Source: Acidobacteriota bacterium
GTDB lineage: Bacteria; Acidobacteriota; Terriglobia; Terriglobales; Acidobacteriaceae
Reading direction: 5' to 3'
Length of the DNA stretch: 64,000 bases
Assembly: GCA_021805025.1 (NCBI GenBank)
Contig: JAJZGF010000006.1
Location: 1 to 64,000, forward strand
Shown here: positions 51,379 to 61,365 of the stretch, one piece after another
How positions within the stretch are numbered: position 1 is the first letter of the stretch
Layout: every line of letters starts with the position of its first letter
The notes under the pieces: generated by a model
What the model was told of the DNA's origin: nothing
The model's input: only the letters and a program-made list of their open reading frames with translations
The model's database searches: none
Position numbers and translations under genes: made by a program

Positions 51379-52353
51379 ATGCATCGTGATCTGCGGCCAC
51401 TTACACTGGGCGAGATTCTGGACCACACGGCACAGCTCTACCGGTCGCACTTCCTTCTTTTTGCAGGCATCTCTGCAATTTACTCCGGTCTCTTGCTCGC
51501 AATGAGCCTCTTGGAGATCGGATTGGAGACGGTACTGCGATCGATGCACCTTGCGCAGGCCGTGCTGTGGACAGCATGGACGTCCACCGGGCTGTCTTTG
51601 CTGTTGGCGTTTATCGCAGCCGGTACGGCGATTGCGGCGAACAACCGCGCCGTTGGCTGGCTGAGCCTCGGCATGCCGGCAACCATTCGCAGTGCCTACG
51701 CCAGTATTCTGCCGCGCCTGGGGCGCTATCTGTGGCTCATGGCCATCACTGCTGTTCTCGTGTGGCTTCCGCTTGCGCTGCTCTACGGGGGCTATCTGGC
51801 GTTTATTTTCGCAAATGTGCGCCCCGGAGGCATCATCGGGCAGCCCGGAGTTGCGCCGCAAGCCACGATGGGCCTGGTGATCGCCTCCGGAATCTTTGGA
51901 TTATTGCTGATACCTGCCGGCGTCTACACCATCCTCATGGCACTGCGATATGCGCTCGCAGTCCCTGCCTGCGTGATGGAGGATCTGAAGGCACGCCAGG
52001 CCATCCGGCGCAGTGTTTCCCTGAGCAAGGGAACGCGAGGCAGGCTTTTTGTTCTTGGCCTGCTCGCGATTACCATCCAGCTGGGTTTGCTGTTGCTTAC
52101 GCAATCATTTTTTGTGATTACCGAGATGCGGCACCACGGCGAGGCCTCGCCCGGCTTGCGCGTGATGCAGCAGATTGTAGCTTTTTTCACCAACACGTTT
52201 GTGGGTCCGATTTATGCGACCGGCCTCACCCTCTTTTACTTTGACCAGCGGGTCCGCAAGGAGGGCTACGACATTGAAAGGATGATGGAGGCCGCGGGAT
52301 TCATTCCCGGCCCGGCGGAGCCGCTGCAAACAACCAGAGAGACAGAGGCTTGA
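51379..52353 (+). CDS. Multi-pass membrane protein of unknown function
   Basis: A 324-residue protein with about six hydrophobic helices. It begins MHRDLRPLTLGEILDHTAQLYRSHF, the pattern of membrane proteins that precede DUF4129 genes, and resembles glycerophosphodiester-phosphodiesterase membrane domains (LRYALAVPACVMEDLKARQAIRRSVSLSKGTRGRLFVLGLL in part). It is the first gene of an operon with DUF4129, DUF4350, MoxR and DUF58 proteins, all four-base coupled. A role in envelope biogenesis or secretion is a guess. It faces the ECF sigma gene across 148 bp. Confidence 0.65.
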   Translation: MHRDLRPLTLGEILDHTAQLYRSHFLLFAGISAIYSGLLLAMSLLEIGLETVLRSMHLAQAVLWTAWTSTGLSLLLAFIAAGTAIAANNRAVGWLSLGMPATIRSAYASILPRLGRYLWLMAITAVLVWLPLALLYGGYLAFIFANVRPGGIIGQPGVAPQATMGLVIASGIFGLLLIPAGVYTILMALRYALAVPACVMEDLKARQAIRRSVSLSKGTRGRLFVLGLLAITIQLGLLLLTQSFFVITEMRHHGEASPGLRVMQQIVAFFTNTFVGPIYATGLTLFYFDQRVRKEGYDIERMMEAAGFIPGPAEPLQTTRETEA

Positions 52354-52370
52354 TTCTGCAGGATCGACGA

Positions 52371-53498
52371 ATGCGCGTCCCCGCGTGCATCGCAGGTGCG
52401 GTGTGGTTCGTCGCTTTGTGTCCTTTGCCCGGCGGGGCTGCCGCATCTTCTGCTGAGAGGGACGCCGCACCGCGGCCCGCCCGCTGGCGCAGCGCTTCAA
52501 TGGACGAATACCGCGAGCATCTTGGTGCGCTGATGCTGTTAGTGGAGGCTTGCGCCAAAGGACGTGACCTTCAATCCTGTGATCCCTTAAAGGTTGGCCT
52601 CGATGACCGCGTTCCAGTTGGCGGAGCGGCCCTGGACGGCCGGAGGCTGGTGCGTTACGGCTGGCTGCGCGTTTTGCTCTCACGGGCCGAGGATCCGGAT
52701 GCGCCCCCGGCTCAGACCGATGCAAGGTCGCGGCACACACAGCCACCCGATGCCGCCTCGCAGCCGGATGAGCCTGCGACGAGCCAGTTGCTTGAAGATG
52801 CGCGGATACGGCTGGCATTCGACCTTGCCGAAGCCGGTACTGGCACAGCCCCGCTGCCGCAGCATGGACAGGAACACGCAACGATGCAGCAGGTTCTGGC
52901 TGGACGCGACTTTGAGGGCCTGACGCAACCCTCGGCAACGGACTCGTTGAAGGAAAAGATTGTTGCCTGGCTGAACAAGATCTTTCAAAATGCATCGTTG
53001 TTGCGCGCGGGGTCAGCTTGGGTGGGGCGGCTTGCCGTATGGGGATTCATTCTGGTCCTCTGTGCCGGGCTTGTGTTGGGATTACTCCGCCTGGAGCGGC
53101 GCTGGCGCGTGCGCCTGACGCTGGAGCGCGCGCTTCCATCCGTGGACGGCGCCCCACCCCGCGACTGGCAACTGTGGCTGGAGGAAGCGCGCAAGGCGGC
53201 GGGGGGGGGCGCATGGAGACAGGCCATTCACTCGGCCTATTGGGCGGCGATTGCGCGCCTGGAGGGCCGCAGACTGTGGCCTCCGGATCGGGCGCGTACG
53301 CCCCGCGAGTATCTTGCCCAGGTTGCTTTCGACGATCCGCGCAGGGCCGGCCTGGCCGAGCTCACACGCAGCTTTGAGAGCACATGGTATGGCGGCAGTC
53401 CGGTAAGTGAGCGCGACTATCGCATGGTTGAGGAAGTTGCATCCTCCCTGATTGCCGGCGATTCGGGTGCAGGCAATAACACCGGGGGTGTGCGATGA
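52371..53498 (+). CDS. DUF4129 domain protein
   Basis: About 375 residues with a signal peptide (ACIAGAVWFVALCPLPGGAAA), a soluble extracytoplasmic part, one membrane helix (about 215-240, AVWGFILVLCAGLVLGLL) and the C-terminal DUF4129 region (AIHSAYWAAIARLEGRRLWPPDRARTPREYL, RSFESTWYGGSPVSERDY). Such proteins occur with transglutaminase-like or MoxR/DUF58 genes. ATG 52371 is preferred with AGGA upstream; a TTG at 52350 would overlap the previous stop. Partner in the MoxR-DUF58 system. Confidence 0.75.
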   Translation: MRVPACIAGAVWFVALCPLPGGAAASSAERDAAPRPARWRSASMDEYREHLGALMLLVEACAKGRDLQSCDPLKVGLDDRVPVGGAALDGRRLVRYGWLRVLLSRAEDPDAPPAQTDARSRHTQPPDAASQPDEPATSQLLEDARIRLAFDLAEAGTGTAPLPQHGQEHATMQQVLAGRDFEGLTQPSATDSLKEKIVAWLNKIFQNASLLRAGSAWVGRLAVWGFILVLCAGLVLGLLRLERRWRVRLTLERALPSVDGAPPRDWQLWLEEARKAAGGGAWRQAIHSAYWAAIARLEGRRLWPPDRARTPREYLAQVAFDDPRRAGLAELTRSFESTWYGGSPVSERDYRMVEEVASSLIAGDSGAGNNTGGVR

Positions 53499-54727
53499 AG
53501 ATGGGCGGCAGCCTGGACGCAGGGGACCGCAGACTCCTGCTGGGAGTGGTAGGCCTCGCGCTGGCGATGGGGGCAGCGATTGGACTGCTCACGCCCAACG
53601 CAAATGGCAACGACAATCCGCTCCCCTCGACCTACCTTGCCGGACAGCACGGGGCGCGCGCCGCCTATGAGACGCTGCTGCGCTCCGGTTACCCGATCGA
53701 GCGCTGGGAGCGGCCGCTGAGCGAGCTGGCCGCGACGGCGGGTCCGGAAACAGTGGTGATCTTTGCGGAGCCATTCAGCCGGGAGGCCAGTGACATCAAG
53801 GCCGTGCACCAGATTGTGGAGCGCGGCGGGCGGGTGCTCTCCACGGGCTTCTGGGGCGGGTTTCTTCTGCCGGGCGGCGAACCGGATACGCCCAGGGAGT
53901 TCAACTTTGCGGCGTGCCAACTGGAGCCTGAGGGGATGGATGCGCTGGCCGGCTCCGGCCAGGTGTGGATGGTGCCGGAGGCGACCTGGCAGGTCGGCAA
54001 TCCCATGCAGCGCACGCAGTACGGTTGCGCCGGGCAGCCTGCGGTGGTGGAGTACGACTACGGCAAGGGCCATGTGGTGTGGTGGGCGAGCGCGACGCCG
54101 TTGGAGAACGGCTCGCTGGCGCGCGCCGACGATCTTGACCTGCTGCTGAATTCGCTTGGGCCGCGCGCGGGGCATCGGTTCTATTGGGACGAGTCGCTGC
54201 ACGGGGACGTGCGATCGGCGTGGAGCTATGCCGCGGGGCCGGCGCTGAGCCTGCTGCGGATTGGGCTGGCAGCGCTGGGGCTGCTGATCGTCTTCAGCTT
54301 CAGCCGGCGCAGTGGGCCATTGCGTGATGCGCCGGCGCCGCAGCGGGCCGCTCCCGTTGAGTTTATTGAGGCGCTGGGCTCGCTCTACCGCAATGCGGGC
54401 GCGCAATCGACGGCCGTGTCCGCGGCAATGGAGCGGTTCCGGCGCTTCAGCCTGCTGCTCTGCGGGCTGCGCCCCGGGCCGATCGGCGCGGTCGAGCTGG
54501 CGGCGACGATTCGGAGGCGCTTTCCCAGGGCCGACCCGAGCCTCGAGGCCGATCTTGCCGCCTGCGAAGAGGCTGCCGGAAACGACACGCTCGACCCCGG
54601 CGCGGCTCTGAGACTGGTGCAGGCGCTGCACCGGCATCGCGAGAAACTGGCCGAAGCCGCAAACCCGCTCGCCCATGCCGCGGCAATCGGCGAGAATGAT
54701 TCAAGTGCGCAGGAAAGGGCTTCATGA
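53495..54727 (+). CDS. DUF4350 domain protein
   Basis: A 410-residue membrane-anchored protein. The N-terminal helix (LLLGVVGLALAMGAAIGLL) is followed by the DUF4350 domain (STYLAGQHGARAAYETLLRSGYPIERWERPLSELA in part, VIFAEPF, GGRVLSTGFWGGFLLPGG), a second helix (LSLLRIGLAALGLLIVFSF) and a cytosolic helical tail. DUF4350 resembles glutamine-amidotransferase-like folds. Overlaps both neighbours by four bases (ATGA). Confidence 0.75.
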   Translation: MKMGGSLDAGDRRLLLGVVGLALAMGAAIGLLTPNANGNDNPLPSTYLAGQHGARAAYETLLRSGYPIERWERPLSELAATAGPETVVIFAEPFSREASDIKAVHQIVERGGRVLSTGFWGGFLLPGGEPDTPREFNFAACQLEPEGMDALAGSGQVWMVPEATWQVGNPMQRTQYGCAGQPAVVEYDYGKGHVVWWASATPLENGSLARADDLDLLLNSLGPRAGHRFYWDESLHGDVRSAWSYAAGPALSLLRIGLAALGLLIVFSFSRRSGPLRDAPAPQRAAPVEFIEALGSLYRNAGAQSTAVSAAMERFRRFSLLLCGLRPGPIGAVELAATIRRRFPRADPSLEADLAACEEAAGNDTLDPGAALRLVQALHRHREKLAEAANPLAHAAAIGENDSSAQERAS

Positions 54728-55722
54728 GCCAGCAACCGATGCCGGAACCGATACAGGACACAAGCCGCGGCCTGCACGCCACCAGCCAGCTGATTGCGCA
54801 CGCGCGCAGCGAGCTGGGACGCGTCATCTCCGGCCAGGGAGAGGCCATTGAAGAGGTGCTGATGGCCCTTATGTGCCAGGGACACGCCCTGCTGGAGGGC
54901 GTGCCGGGCATTGCCAAGACGCTGATGGTGAAGGCGACGGGGCGGCTGCTGGGGCTTGGCTTCCAGCGTGTGCAGGCCACGCCGGACCTGATGCCCGCAG
55001 ACATTCTGGGCACCACGCTGCTGCGCCCCGGCGTGGATGGATTTACCTTTCATCCCGGCCCCGTCTTTACCGATTTGCTGCTGGTGGACGAGATCAACCG
55101 TATGCCGCCCCGCACGCAGGCCGCGCTGCTGGAGTGCATGGAAGAGCGGCAGGTGACCACCGATGGCGCGCGCCGTCCGCTGCCGCCGTGGTTCACCGTC
55201 TTTGCCACGCAGAACCCGGTGGACTTTGAGGGCACTTATCCCTTGCCCGAAGCGCAGTTGGACCGTTTTCTGTTGAAGATTCGCGTCGCCTATCCCACAG
55301 AGGCCGAGGAACTGCAGATTCTGGAGCGGCACCATGCCGGATCCGGTGCAGGACCGCTGGAAGAGGCAGCGATTGCGCCGATTCCCGCGGGCATGCTGGC
55401 CGCGGCGCGGGCTGAGGTGCGGTCCATTCGCATTGAGCCGGAGCTGTACGGATACATTCTGGCGGTGGCGCGGCGGACGCGCGAGTGGCCAATGCTGCTG
55501 CTGGGAGCCAGCCCTCGCGCGGCGCTGAACCTGATGCGCGTGGCGCAGGCAACGGCGGCCTTTGACGGGCGCAATTATCTTGTTCCGGATGACGTGAAGC
55601 GCGCCGTGCCGCCCGTGCTGCGCCATCGCATGCTGCTCAAGCCGGAGGCCGAGCTGGAGGGTTTTGACGCCGACCGCGTGCTGGCCGATGTGGTGGCGGC
55701 CGTGCCGGTGCCGCGGCAATGA
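54724..55722 (+). CDS. MoxR-family AAA+ ATPase
   Basis: A 332-residue AAA+ protein with Walker A LLEGVPGIAKTLMVKA, Walker B LLLVDEINRMPPRTQAALLECMEERQVT and sensor 1 FATQNPVDFEGTYPLPEAQLDRFLLKI (each in part). MoxR ATPases act as chaperones or assembly factors for VWA/DUF58 proteins, coded by the next gene. ATGA overlaps on both sides. Confidence 0.93.
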   Translation: MSQQPMPEPIQDTSRGLHATSQLIAHARSELGRVISGQGEAIEEVLMALMCQGHALLEGVPGIAKTLMVKATGRLLGLGFQRVQATPDLMPADILGTTLLRPGVDGFTFHPGPVFTDLLLVDEINRMPPRTQAALLECMEERQVTTDGARRPLPPWFTVFATQNPVDFEGTYPLPEAQLDRFLLKIRVAYPTEAEELQILERHHAGSGAGPLEEAAIAPIPAGMLAAARAEVRSIRIEPELYGYILAVARRTREWPMLLLGASPRAALNLMRVAQATAAFDGRNYLVPDDVKRAVPPVLRHRMLLKPEAELEGFDADRVLADVVAAVPVPRQ

Positions 55723-57146
55723 TTACTCCCACGCTCCATCCGGTGCCGGTGCGCGCAGCGTGCGAGCCCCGGCGCAGGTGGGGCTTTGGGCTGACGCCGC
55801 GGACGATCGGTCTGCTGACCGCCGGCTTCCTGTGGCTGATTCCGGGTTTCTGGCAGGGAAGCCTCAGTTATGCGATGGTCGCCTGGGATGGGCTGGTGCT
55901 GCTGGCCGCGCTCCTGGACGGCAGGCGGTTGCCGCGCGCCGGTGAGCTGTCGTTGAGTCGTTCCTGGGCCAGTGCGCCCGCGCTCGACAGCGAGACGGAG
56001 ATTGAACTCACAGTCGAAAACAGGGGCCGCTTGGTGGTCGAGTGCCGCCTGGTGGACGACCTGCCCCCGGCGCTTTGCCCGCAGCCGGAGACGTTGCGGG
56101 TGACTGCGTTTCCGCGCGTGGCCGCCACGGCGCGCTATCGCGTGGAGCCGCAGGAGCGCGGCGACTGCGATACGGGCTGGGTCTATGTGCGCTATCGCTC
56201 ACCGCTGGGGCTGCTTGAGCGCTGGGCAAAGGCGCGCCTGGTGCAGCGTGTGCGCGTCTATCCGGCGTTGCGCAAAGGCGAGGAGCAGCAGATATTTCTG
56301 GCGCGCAGCCGGCAGATGGACCTGCAACTGCGCCGTGCGCAGCAGCGTGGACTGGGGCGCGACTTCGAGAGTCTGCGCGAGTATCGCGAGGGAGACGACC
56401 TGCGCGATATCTGCTGGACGGCCACGGCGCGGCGCGGCAGCCCGATTGCCCGCCAATACCAGACGGAGCGCAGCCAGGCGGTGTGGCTCGTGCTCGACTG
56501 CGGGCGCCTCATGCGCTCGCGCGTGGCGGCGGTGCCGTCGCGCCTGTCTGCTCTGCCCTTGACCGGAGAGAAGCCACGCATCCATTCCAAGCTTGACTTT
56601 GCCTGCACCACCGCCGTGTCGCTGGCTCAACTTGCCCTTTACTCCGGCGACCGCGTGGGGCTGCTGGCCTATGGGCAAGGCATGCAGCAGCGCCTGCTGC
56701 CGGGGCGCGGCGCGGCCCACCTGCGGCAGTTGATCGAGTCACTGGCCCAGGTCCATGCCGAGAGCGGCGAGGCCGACCACCTGCGCGCCACAGCGGCCTT
56801 GAACCGCTGGCAGCCGCGCCGCGCGCTGATCCTGTGGGTTACGGATCTGGCGGAGACGGCCATGCGCCCCGAGGTGATTGACAGCGCCATGCAACTGCTG
56901 CGGCGGCATGTGCTGCTGTTTGTCGCAATGGCGCAGCCGGAGGTGGAGCGGATTGCGCAAAGGCCGCCGGAAGATGTGGAGCAGATGTTCCTGGCCGCCG
57001 CCGCGCAACAGATGGAAAGCCGCCGCGAGCTGCTGCTGGCGCGGCTGCACGAGCAGGGCGCGCTGACCCTGGACCTGAACCCCGAGGCACTGACCTCGCG
57101 CGTGCTGAACCAATATCTGAGCGTGAAAGAGCGCGCGATGGTGTAA
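55719..57146 (+). CDS. DUF58 domain protein
   Basis: A 475-residue protein with an N-terminal membrane hairpin (about 25-65), a beta region, then the DUF58 signature (GRDFESLREYREGDDLRDICWTATARRGSPIARQYQTERSQAVWLVLD in part) leading into a VWA-like fold. It is the usual MoxR partner. The last gene of the operon. Role unclear; in other bacteria such gene sets are linked to envelope stress resistance. Confidence 0.85.
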   Translation: MITPTLHPVPVRAACEPRRRWGFGLTPRTIGLLTAGFLWLIPGFWQGSLSYAMVAWDGLVLLAALLDGRRLPRAGELSLSRSWASAPALDSETEIELTVENRGRLVVECRLVDDLPPALCPQPETLRVTAFPRVAATARYRVEPQERGDCDTGWVYVRYRSPLGLLERWAKARLVQRVRVYPALRKGEEQQIFLARSRQMDLQLRRAQQRGLGRDFESLREYREGDDLRDICWTATARRGSPIARQYQTERSQAVWLVLDCGRLMRSRVAAVPSRLSALPLTGEKPRIHSKLDFACTTAVSLAQLALYSGDRVGLLAYGQGMQQRLLPGRGAAHLRQLIESLAQVHAESGEADHLRATAALNRWQPRRALILWVTDLAETAMRPEVIDSAMQLLRRHVLLFVAMAQPEVERIAQRPPEDVEQMFLAAAAQQMESRRELLLARLHEQGALTLDLNPEALTSRVLNQYLSVKERAMV

Positions 57147-57286
57147 GGACAGTTCGGGTTGGCGACGATCCACCCGGCATGCGAAGCGGACTCGACAGGC
57201 CGGCGTGCAGACTTCCCTCAAGCCTTCTTTTGCAATCTCCGCACGCTTCCCTTGCATCGCCACGGGAAGATTGTCATCATGGATGC

Positions 57287-57736
57287 ATGCAGACTGTGTA
57301 CGAGGCGGCGGGTGGTATCGACGGCCTGCGCCGTCTTGCAGACGCATGGCACCGTCGCGTGATGGCCGATGACGTGGTCGCCCATGCGTTCAGCCACGGC
57401 TTCCACCCCCAGCATGTCGAGCGGCTCGCCGCGTACTGGGCTGAGGCACTCGGCGGCCCGACCATGTATTCCGATTCCTATGGTGATGAGACGACCGTCG
57501 TCAAGATGCACAGCGGGAAGGGAGAGCATGATGAAATGGACCGCCGCGCGATCGCCTGCTTCGACCAGGCTCTGGCCGATGTTGGACTGGCCAACGACGG
57601 CGCGTTGCGGCAAGTGCTGCACGACTACTTTGCCTGGGCGACCACGACAACGATGGCTCGCTACCACCAGTCCGCCGATGACGTGCCGAACGGCCTAAGC
57701 ATCCCGCGATGGTCGTGGGACGGACTTCAGGCGTAA
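57287..57736 (+). CDS. Truncated-hemoglobin-like globin
   Basis: A 149-residue globin of the truncated (2-on-2) type: VYEAAGGIDGLRRLADAWHRRVMADDVVAHAFSHGFHPQHVERLAAYWAEALGG (in part), with candidate proximal His in VVKMHSGKGEHDEMD. ATG 57287 is chosen at the family N-terminus; the frame opens earlier. Such proteins bind O2 or NO or serve redox functions. It lies 140 bp after the DUF58 gene. Confidence 0.75.
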   Translation: MQTVYEAAGGIDGLRRLADAWHRRVMADDVVAHAFSHGFHPQHVERLAAYWAEALGGPTMYSDSYGDETTVVKMHSGKGEHDEMDRRAIACFDQALADVGLANDGALRQVLHDYFAWATTTTMARYHQSADDVPNGLSIPRWSWDGLQA

Positions 57737-58038
57737 GGGCCGCCGCTAGGGTGGGATAGCAGGAACTTTTCCCGGCCCGAGCTTGTACCCTCCCGCCCAA
57801 GGGGAGCTTGGACGGGGCACCCCAATTGGTGAGAAGTGCATGTCGCGAGTATCTAGGGCGGGCCACCCGCCCGAAGCTAATGCAGAGATTTCTGAACACT
57901 CGCCGACATATGAGTACCTATCAGTTCGTAAGTGAGTGGCTCGACGAGTAAATGTAAATCGAGAAGCACTCTATGCGGCATCGGCGCTTTCCGAAAACGG
58001 TCCAGCGCGGAGACAGAAACAGGAGCGACATGGCGCGC
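57737..58038. other. Intergenic region with a GC-rich hairpin
   Basis: About 300 bp between the globin and the convergent phosphatase gene. GGGCGGG-CCA-CCCGCCC (57856-57872) is a perfect 7-bp hairpin without T tract, similar in style to short repetitive palindromes. No ORF of coding character was found. Confidence 0.5.
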
Positions 58039-59922
58039 TTACGCTTGCAGAACTTCAGCCGGTGCGAAGGTGAGCGTGAGGACGGTAATGTCGTCTTCCT
58101 GTCCAAAGCGCTGGGCGGTAGCGGCAATTTCGTCGGCAGACTGCGTGCTGATTGCGCAGGTGCGCTCGAAGCCGAAGAGCTCTCCTTGAGAGTTGCGCGC
58201 TTCGACTACACCGTCCGATAGGAAGGTTAAGGTATCTCCCGGGTCCATGGTGAAGGAACGCTCTTCGTAGTCCTCCGTGAAGGCGACGATTCCGAGTGGC
58301 AAGCCGGGCTGTACAGAGACCTCCCGGCCACCGCGGTAGGGAGAGAGGTGCCCCGCGTTGGCCAACGTGACCACGCCGCCTGAGAAATCTGCGCACAGGC
58401 AGGTGGCGAAGCCACCCACGCCAGTTCTTCGCAATACACGGTTCAGATGAGCCAGAAGCTTTCCCGGGGAGTCGCTGTCGCGTTCCTCCGCGCCACCGAT
58501 CAACAGCGCAGCGGCCATGGCAGCGGCCGTTCCCTTGCCACTTACATCGCCAACGACGAGTCGCTGGCGGTTGTCGGGAAGAATGCTACAAAGATAAAAA
58601 TCGCCACCCACCTCGCGCATGGGGCGGAAAGCGACATCGATGTGCAGCCCAGGCGCCGAATCGATAACGGCAGGCGCCAACATGCGCTGAATCTCGCTGG
58701 CGGCGCGTAACTCGCCAGCCATCTCGGCGCGCTCCTCGGCGATGCGACGCTGCTCGCGAAACAGCAGACCCAGCAGGCCGGCCACCACGCAGAGCGTCGT
58801 AATGGCCTGAGCCATCGCCGATTTGCTGTCCCACGCGGGATAGAGGTTCGGCACACCCGGCAAATACTGGCTCACGAGAACGATGTAGAACAGAGCCAGC
58901 ACCGTCCCCCATACCATGCACAGTCCGGCAAGCCAGCGCATTCGAGGGGCAATGCGCGAGTACGGCCAAAAAGCAACAAAAGGCGCAGCGCAGGCCACGA
59001 GCTGGGCCATGTTGCCCACGGGCCTGGTCAGGTGATTGCGAAACACATCAAGCCACAGCGCCTGCTGCGCGGGAAGAAGACTCTCAATCTCCCAGAGGAT
59101 ATGGTCGTGGATTCCGACACCAATCAGGATCCAGAAGAGAACAGGGACACGGCGTCGCGCCAGCGCAAAGAAGAACCAGGTTCGCGCTGTACCAACCATC
59201 AGCCTCGCAGCATTGCCGATGGCAAGCGAGGCCATCGCGGAATAATTCACCAGCGCCGCGTTACAGGCGGAGTCTAAATTGTTCGCCGCTGCACCGATGC
59301 AGGCGATGCTCAGCAGCAGAAGGTCCCGCCGGCTCGGATCGTAGAAAAAGAGTCCGAGGAGCACAAATCCGATGACTCCAGTCGCGCCGAAGCAGAGAAT
59401 GGGGCCCAGATGGTCGAAACTCTGCACCAGCACGACGCCTGCACGCCGGTCGCGCAGCGCGCTCTCCTCTCCGGCATAAAGCTTCAAGCCGGCCAGCGCA
59501 CGCGGTTCCCGGCGAGTTACTTCGAGCACGATCGTGGCTGCCAGCGGCAGTGGTTTGGGCAGCGGGAAGGAACGGATCGTATTCACTCTGAACTGGCCGC
59601 TGCGCAGGTCGCCTGAGGCGCCCATCGGCTTGCCGTTGATGAACACCTGGTATGCGGCGACTAGGGTCACCTGAATCGCGGGATGCACCACACCGCGTAG
59701 GAACGACAGGTCCCCGTGGCAGCGCACCCACGCGTGCGCATCACCGGGCTGGAGATTCAATTGAGCATAAGGTCGCCAGCTGCTCTCGTCCAGGTTCGGC
59801 GCGGCCCACCGCAAGTCGTCCCCGGCGTGCCACACACATTGCTGCGCAGGAACTTCGACGATAACCTCTCCGAAGGCTGCCAGAGGAGACAGAATCAGGA
59901 GCAACAAGGCAAGCTTACACAT
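58039..59922 (-). CDS. Membrane receptor-like SpoIIE/PP2C-family serine phosphatase
   Basis: A 627-residue protein. After a signal peptide (LALLLLILSPLAAFG) comes a periplasmic jellyroll-like domain (about 25-175), then about seven membrane helices (180-400), a short coiled coil (REQRRIAEERAEMAGELRAASEIQRML) and a PP2C-SpoIIE domain. The latter shows the metal-binding EVGGDFYL, VVGDVSGKGTAAA, LSDGVVEARN and GQEDDITVLTL. The layout is like 7TMR-DISM receptors. It would dephosphorylate an anti-anti-sigma factor, none of which is adjacent. ATG 59922 has AGGAG six bases upstream. Confidence 0.87.
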   Translation of the reverse strand: MCKLALLLLILSPLAAFGEVIVEVPAQQCVWHAGDDLRWAAPNLDESSWRPYAQLNLQPGDAHAWVRCHGDLSFLRGVVHPAIQVTLVAAYQVFINGKPMGASGDLRSGQFRVNTIRSFPLPKPLPLAATIVLEVTRREPRALAGLKLYAGEESALRDRRAGVVLVQSFDHLGPILCFGATGVIGFVLLGLFFYDPSRRDLLLLSIACIGAAANNLDSACNAALVNYSAMASLAIGNAARLMVGTARTWFFFALARRRVPVLFWILIGVGIHDHILWEIESLLPAQQALWLDVFRNHLTRPVGNMAQLVACAAPFVAFWPYSRIAPRMRWLAGLCMVWGTVLALFYIVLVSQYLPGVPNLYPAWDSKSAMAQAITTLCVVAGLLGLLFREQRRIAEERAEMAGELRAASEIQRMLAPAVIDSAPGLHIDVAFRPMREVGGDFYLCSILPDNRQRLVVGDVSGKGTAAAMAAALLIGGAEERDSDSPGKLLAHLNRVLRRTGVGGFATCLCADFSGGVVTLANAGHLSPYRGGREVSVQPGLPLGIVAFTEDYEERSFTMDPGDTLTFLSDGVVEARNSQGELFGFERTCAISTQSADEIAATAQRFGQEDDITVLTLTFAPAEVLQA

Positions 59923-60345
59923 GGGGAACTCCTGTGCCTGCAATGGCAGGAGTGAACGCGCAGAAGACGCTCTTGCTGTCCGAATACCTGAGCGCTAGGC
60001 CAAAAAAACGCACAAAACAACACCCGTGGGTCCCTGAGGCTGCTCAGGGGAGTTGCGAGCATGTGACAAGCATACCCGCAGTTCGGCCGGAGCATGCGCA
60101 AAATCATGGAGATAGCAGCTGTTCAACCCGCTTACACTGCAAATGCTTCCTTACCCGTGAGAGCGGGAATTCGAATAGCCCCATGCCGTGAATCCGGATC
60201 TTTCAAAATAGGTAACAGTGAACGCCGATAGTGCCAGGATTCCGCGCTCCCGGCGGTTGACCGCAAACCTGAAGTTGCGGCTGAGCGCGCTCTTGGGGGT
60301 GGTAGAGCTGGAGAGTGCTGAAAATCGAGGCGTGGGAGCCGGGCG
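59923..60345. other. Intergenic region with hairpin upstream of the phosphatase gene
   Basis: About 420 bp with no supported gene. CCCTGAG-GCTG-CTCAGGG (60032-60049) is a perfect 7-bp hairpin, and ACCCGTGGGT and an A7 tract (T7 on the minus strand, 60002-60008) lie beside it. On the minus strand this could terminate the upstream obg transcript. Confidence 0.45.
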
Positions 60346-61365
60346 TCAGGCTTCTACTTCTGCGGGCCGCAACCGTTTTGCCAAGGCCCACTTGAGATCT
60401 TCGACGCCTTCGCCGGCGACGGCGGAGATGGCGTGGAACTCGAGCTTGCGGCGCTTGGCGTGCGCGGAGAGCTTCTTCAGCTTGTCAGGATTGGCGGAAT
60501 CGATCTTGGTGGCGACGACGATCATGGGCTTGTCTTCCAGGCCGTGGCCGAAGCCGGCCAGTTCCTGGTTGATGACCTTGAAGTCTTCCACCGAGTCGGG
60601 ACGGCCCGAGGCATCCGAGACGTCGACCAGATGAACCAGTAGCCGGGTGCGCTCGATGTGGCGGAGGAACTGGACGCCAAGGCCCTGACCCAGATGCGCG
60701 CCCTCGATGAGGCCGGGCATGTCCGCGACGACGAAGGATTCCCGCTCCGGCTCCTCGCCAACGCTGACCACGCCAAGGTTGGGCTCGAGTGTGGTGAAGG
60801 GATAGTCGGCGATTTTGGGCTTGGCGGCGGAGATGCGCGAGATGAGAGTGGACTTGCCCGCGTTGGGATAGCCGACGAGGCCCACATCGGCCAGCAGCTT
60901 CAACTCCAGGCGAAGCTGGCGCTCCTCGCCGGGGCGGCCCAGCTCGTGCTCGCGCGGAGCCTGGTGGGTGCTGGTGGCGAAGTGCTGGTTGCCGCGCCCG
61001 CCGCGCCCGCCTTTGGCGATGATGACGCGCTCGTCGGGCGTGGAGAAGTCATGCACCAGCTCGCCGGTCTCCTGGTCATAGACCGCGGTGCCAACGGGCA
61101 CCTGCAGGATGATGGAGTTCCCGTCGAGGCCGGTGCAGTTGGAACCCATGCCGTGCTCGCCGCGCTGGGCTTTGTGCTCGGGGTTGTAACGGAAATGGAT
61201 GAGCGTGTTGTGGCGCTGGGAAGAAACCATGACCACGTCTCCGCCGCGTCCGCCGTCGCCGCCGGAGGGACCGCCGCGGGGGACGAATTTTTCGCGACGG
61301 AAGGCCATGCAGCCGTTGCCGCCGTCGCCGGCCTTGACGCGAATTCGAGCTTCATCGATGAACAT
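60346..61365 (-). CDS. obg: Obg/CgtA GTPase
   Basis: A 339-residue conserved GTPase. The glycine-rich Obg domain starts [42 protein letters not shown] (in part). The G domain has G1 [22 protein letters not shown], and G4 VATKIDSAN. It participates in late 50S ribosome assembly and growth control. ATG 61365 is the family start; the frame opens at 61404. The C-terminal extension is short. Confidence 0.96.
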   Translation of the reverse strand: MFIDEARIRVKAGDGGNGCMAFRREKFVPRGGPSGGDGGRGGDVVMVSSQRHNTLIHFRYNPEHKAQRGEHGMGSNCTGLDGNSIILQVPVGTAVYDQETGELVHDFSTPDERVIIAKGGRGGRGNQHFATSTHQAPREHELGRPGEERQLRLELKLLADVGLVGYPNAGKSTLISRISAAKPKIADYPFTTLEPNLGVVSVGEEPERESFVVADMPGLIEGAHLGQGLGVQFLRHIERTRLLVHLVDVSDASGRPDSVEDFKVINQELAGFGHGLEDKPMIVVATKIDSANPDKLKKLSAHAKRRKLEFHAISAVAGEGVEDLKWALAKRLRPAEVEA

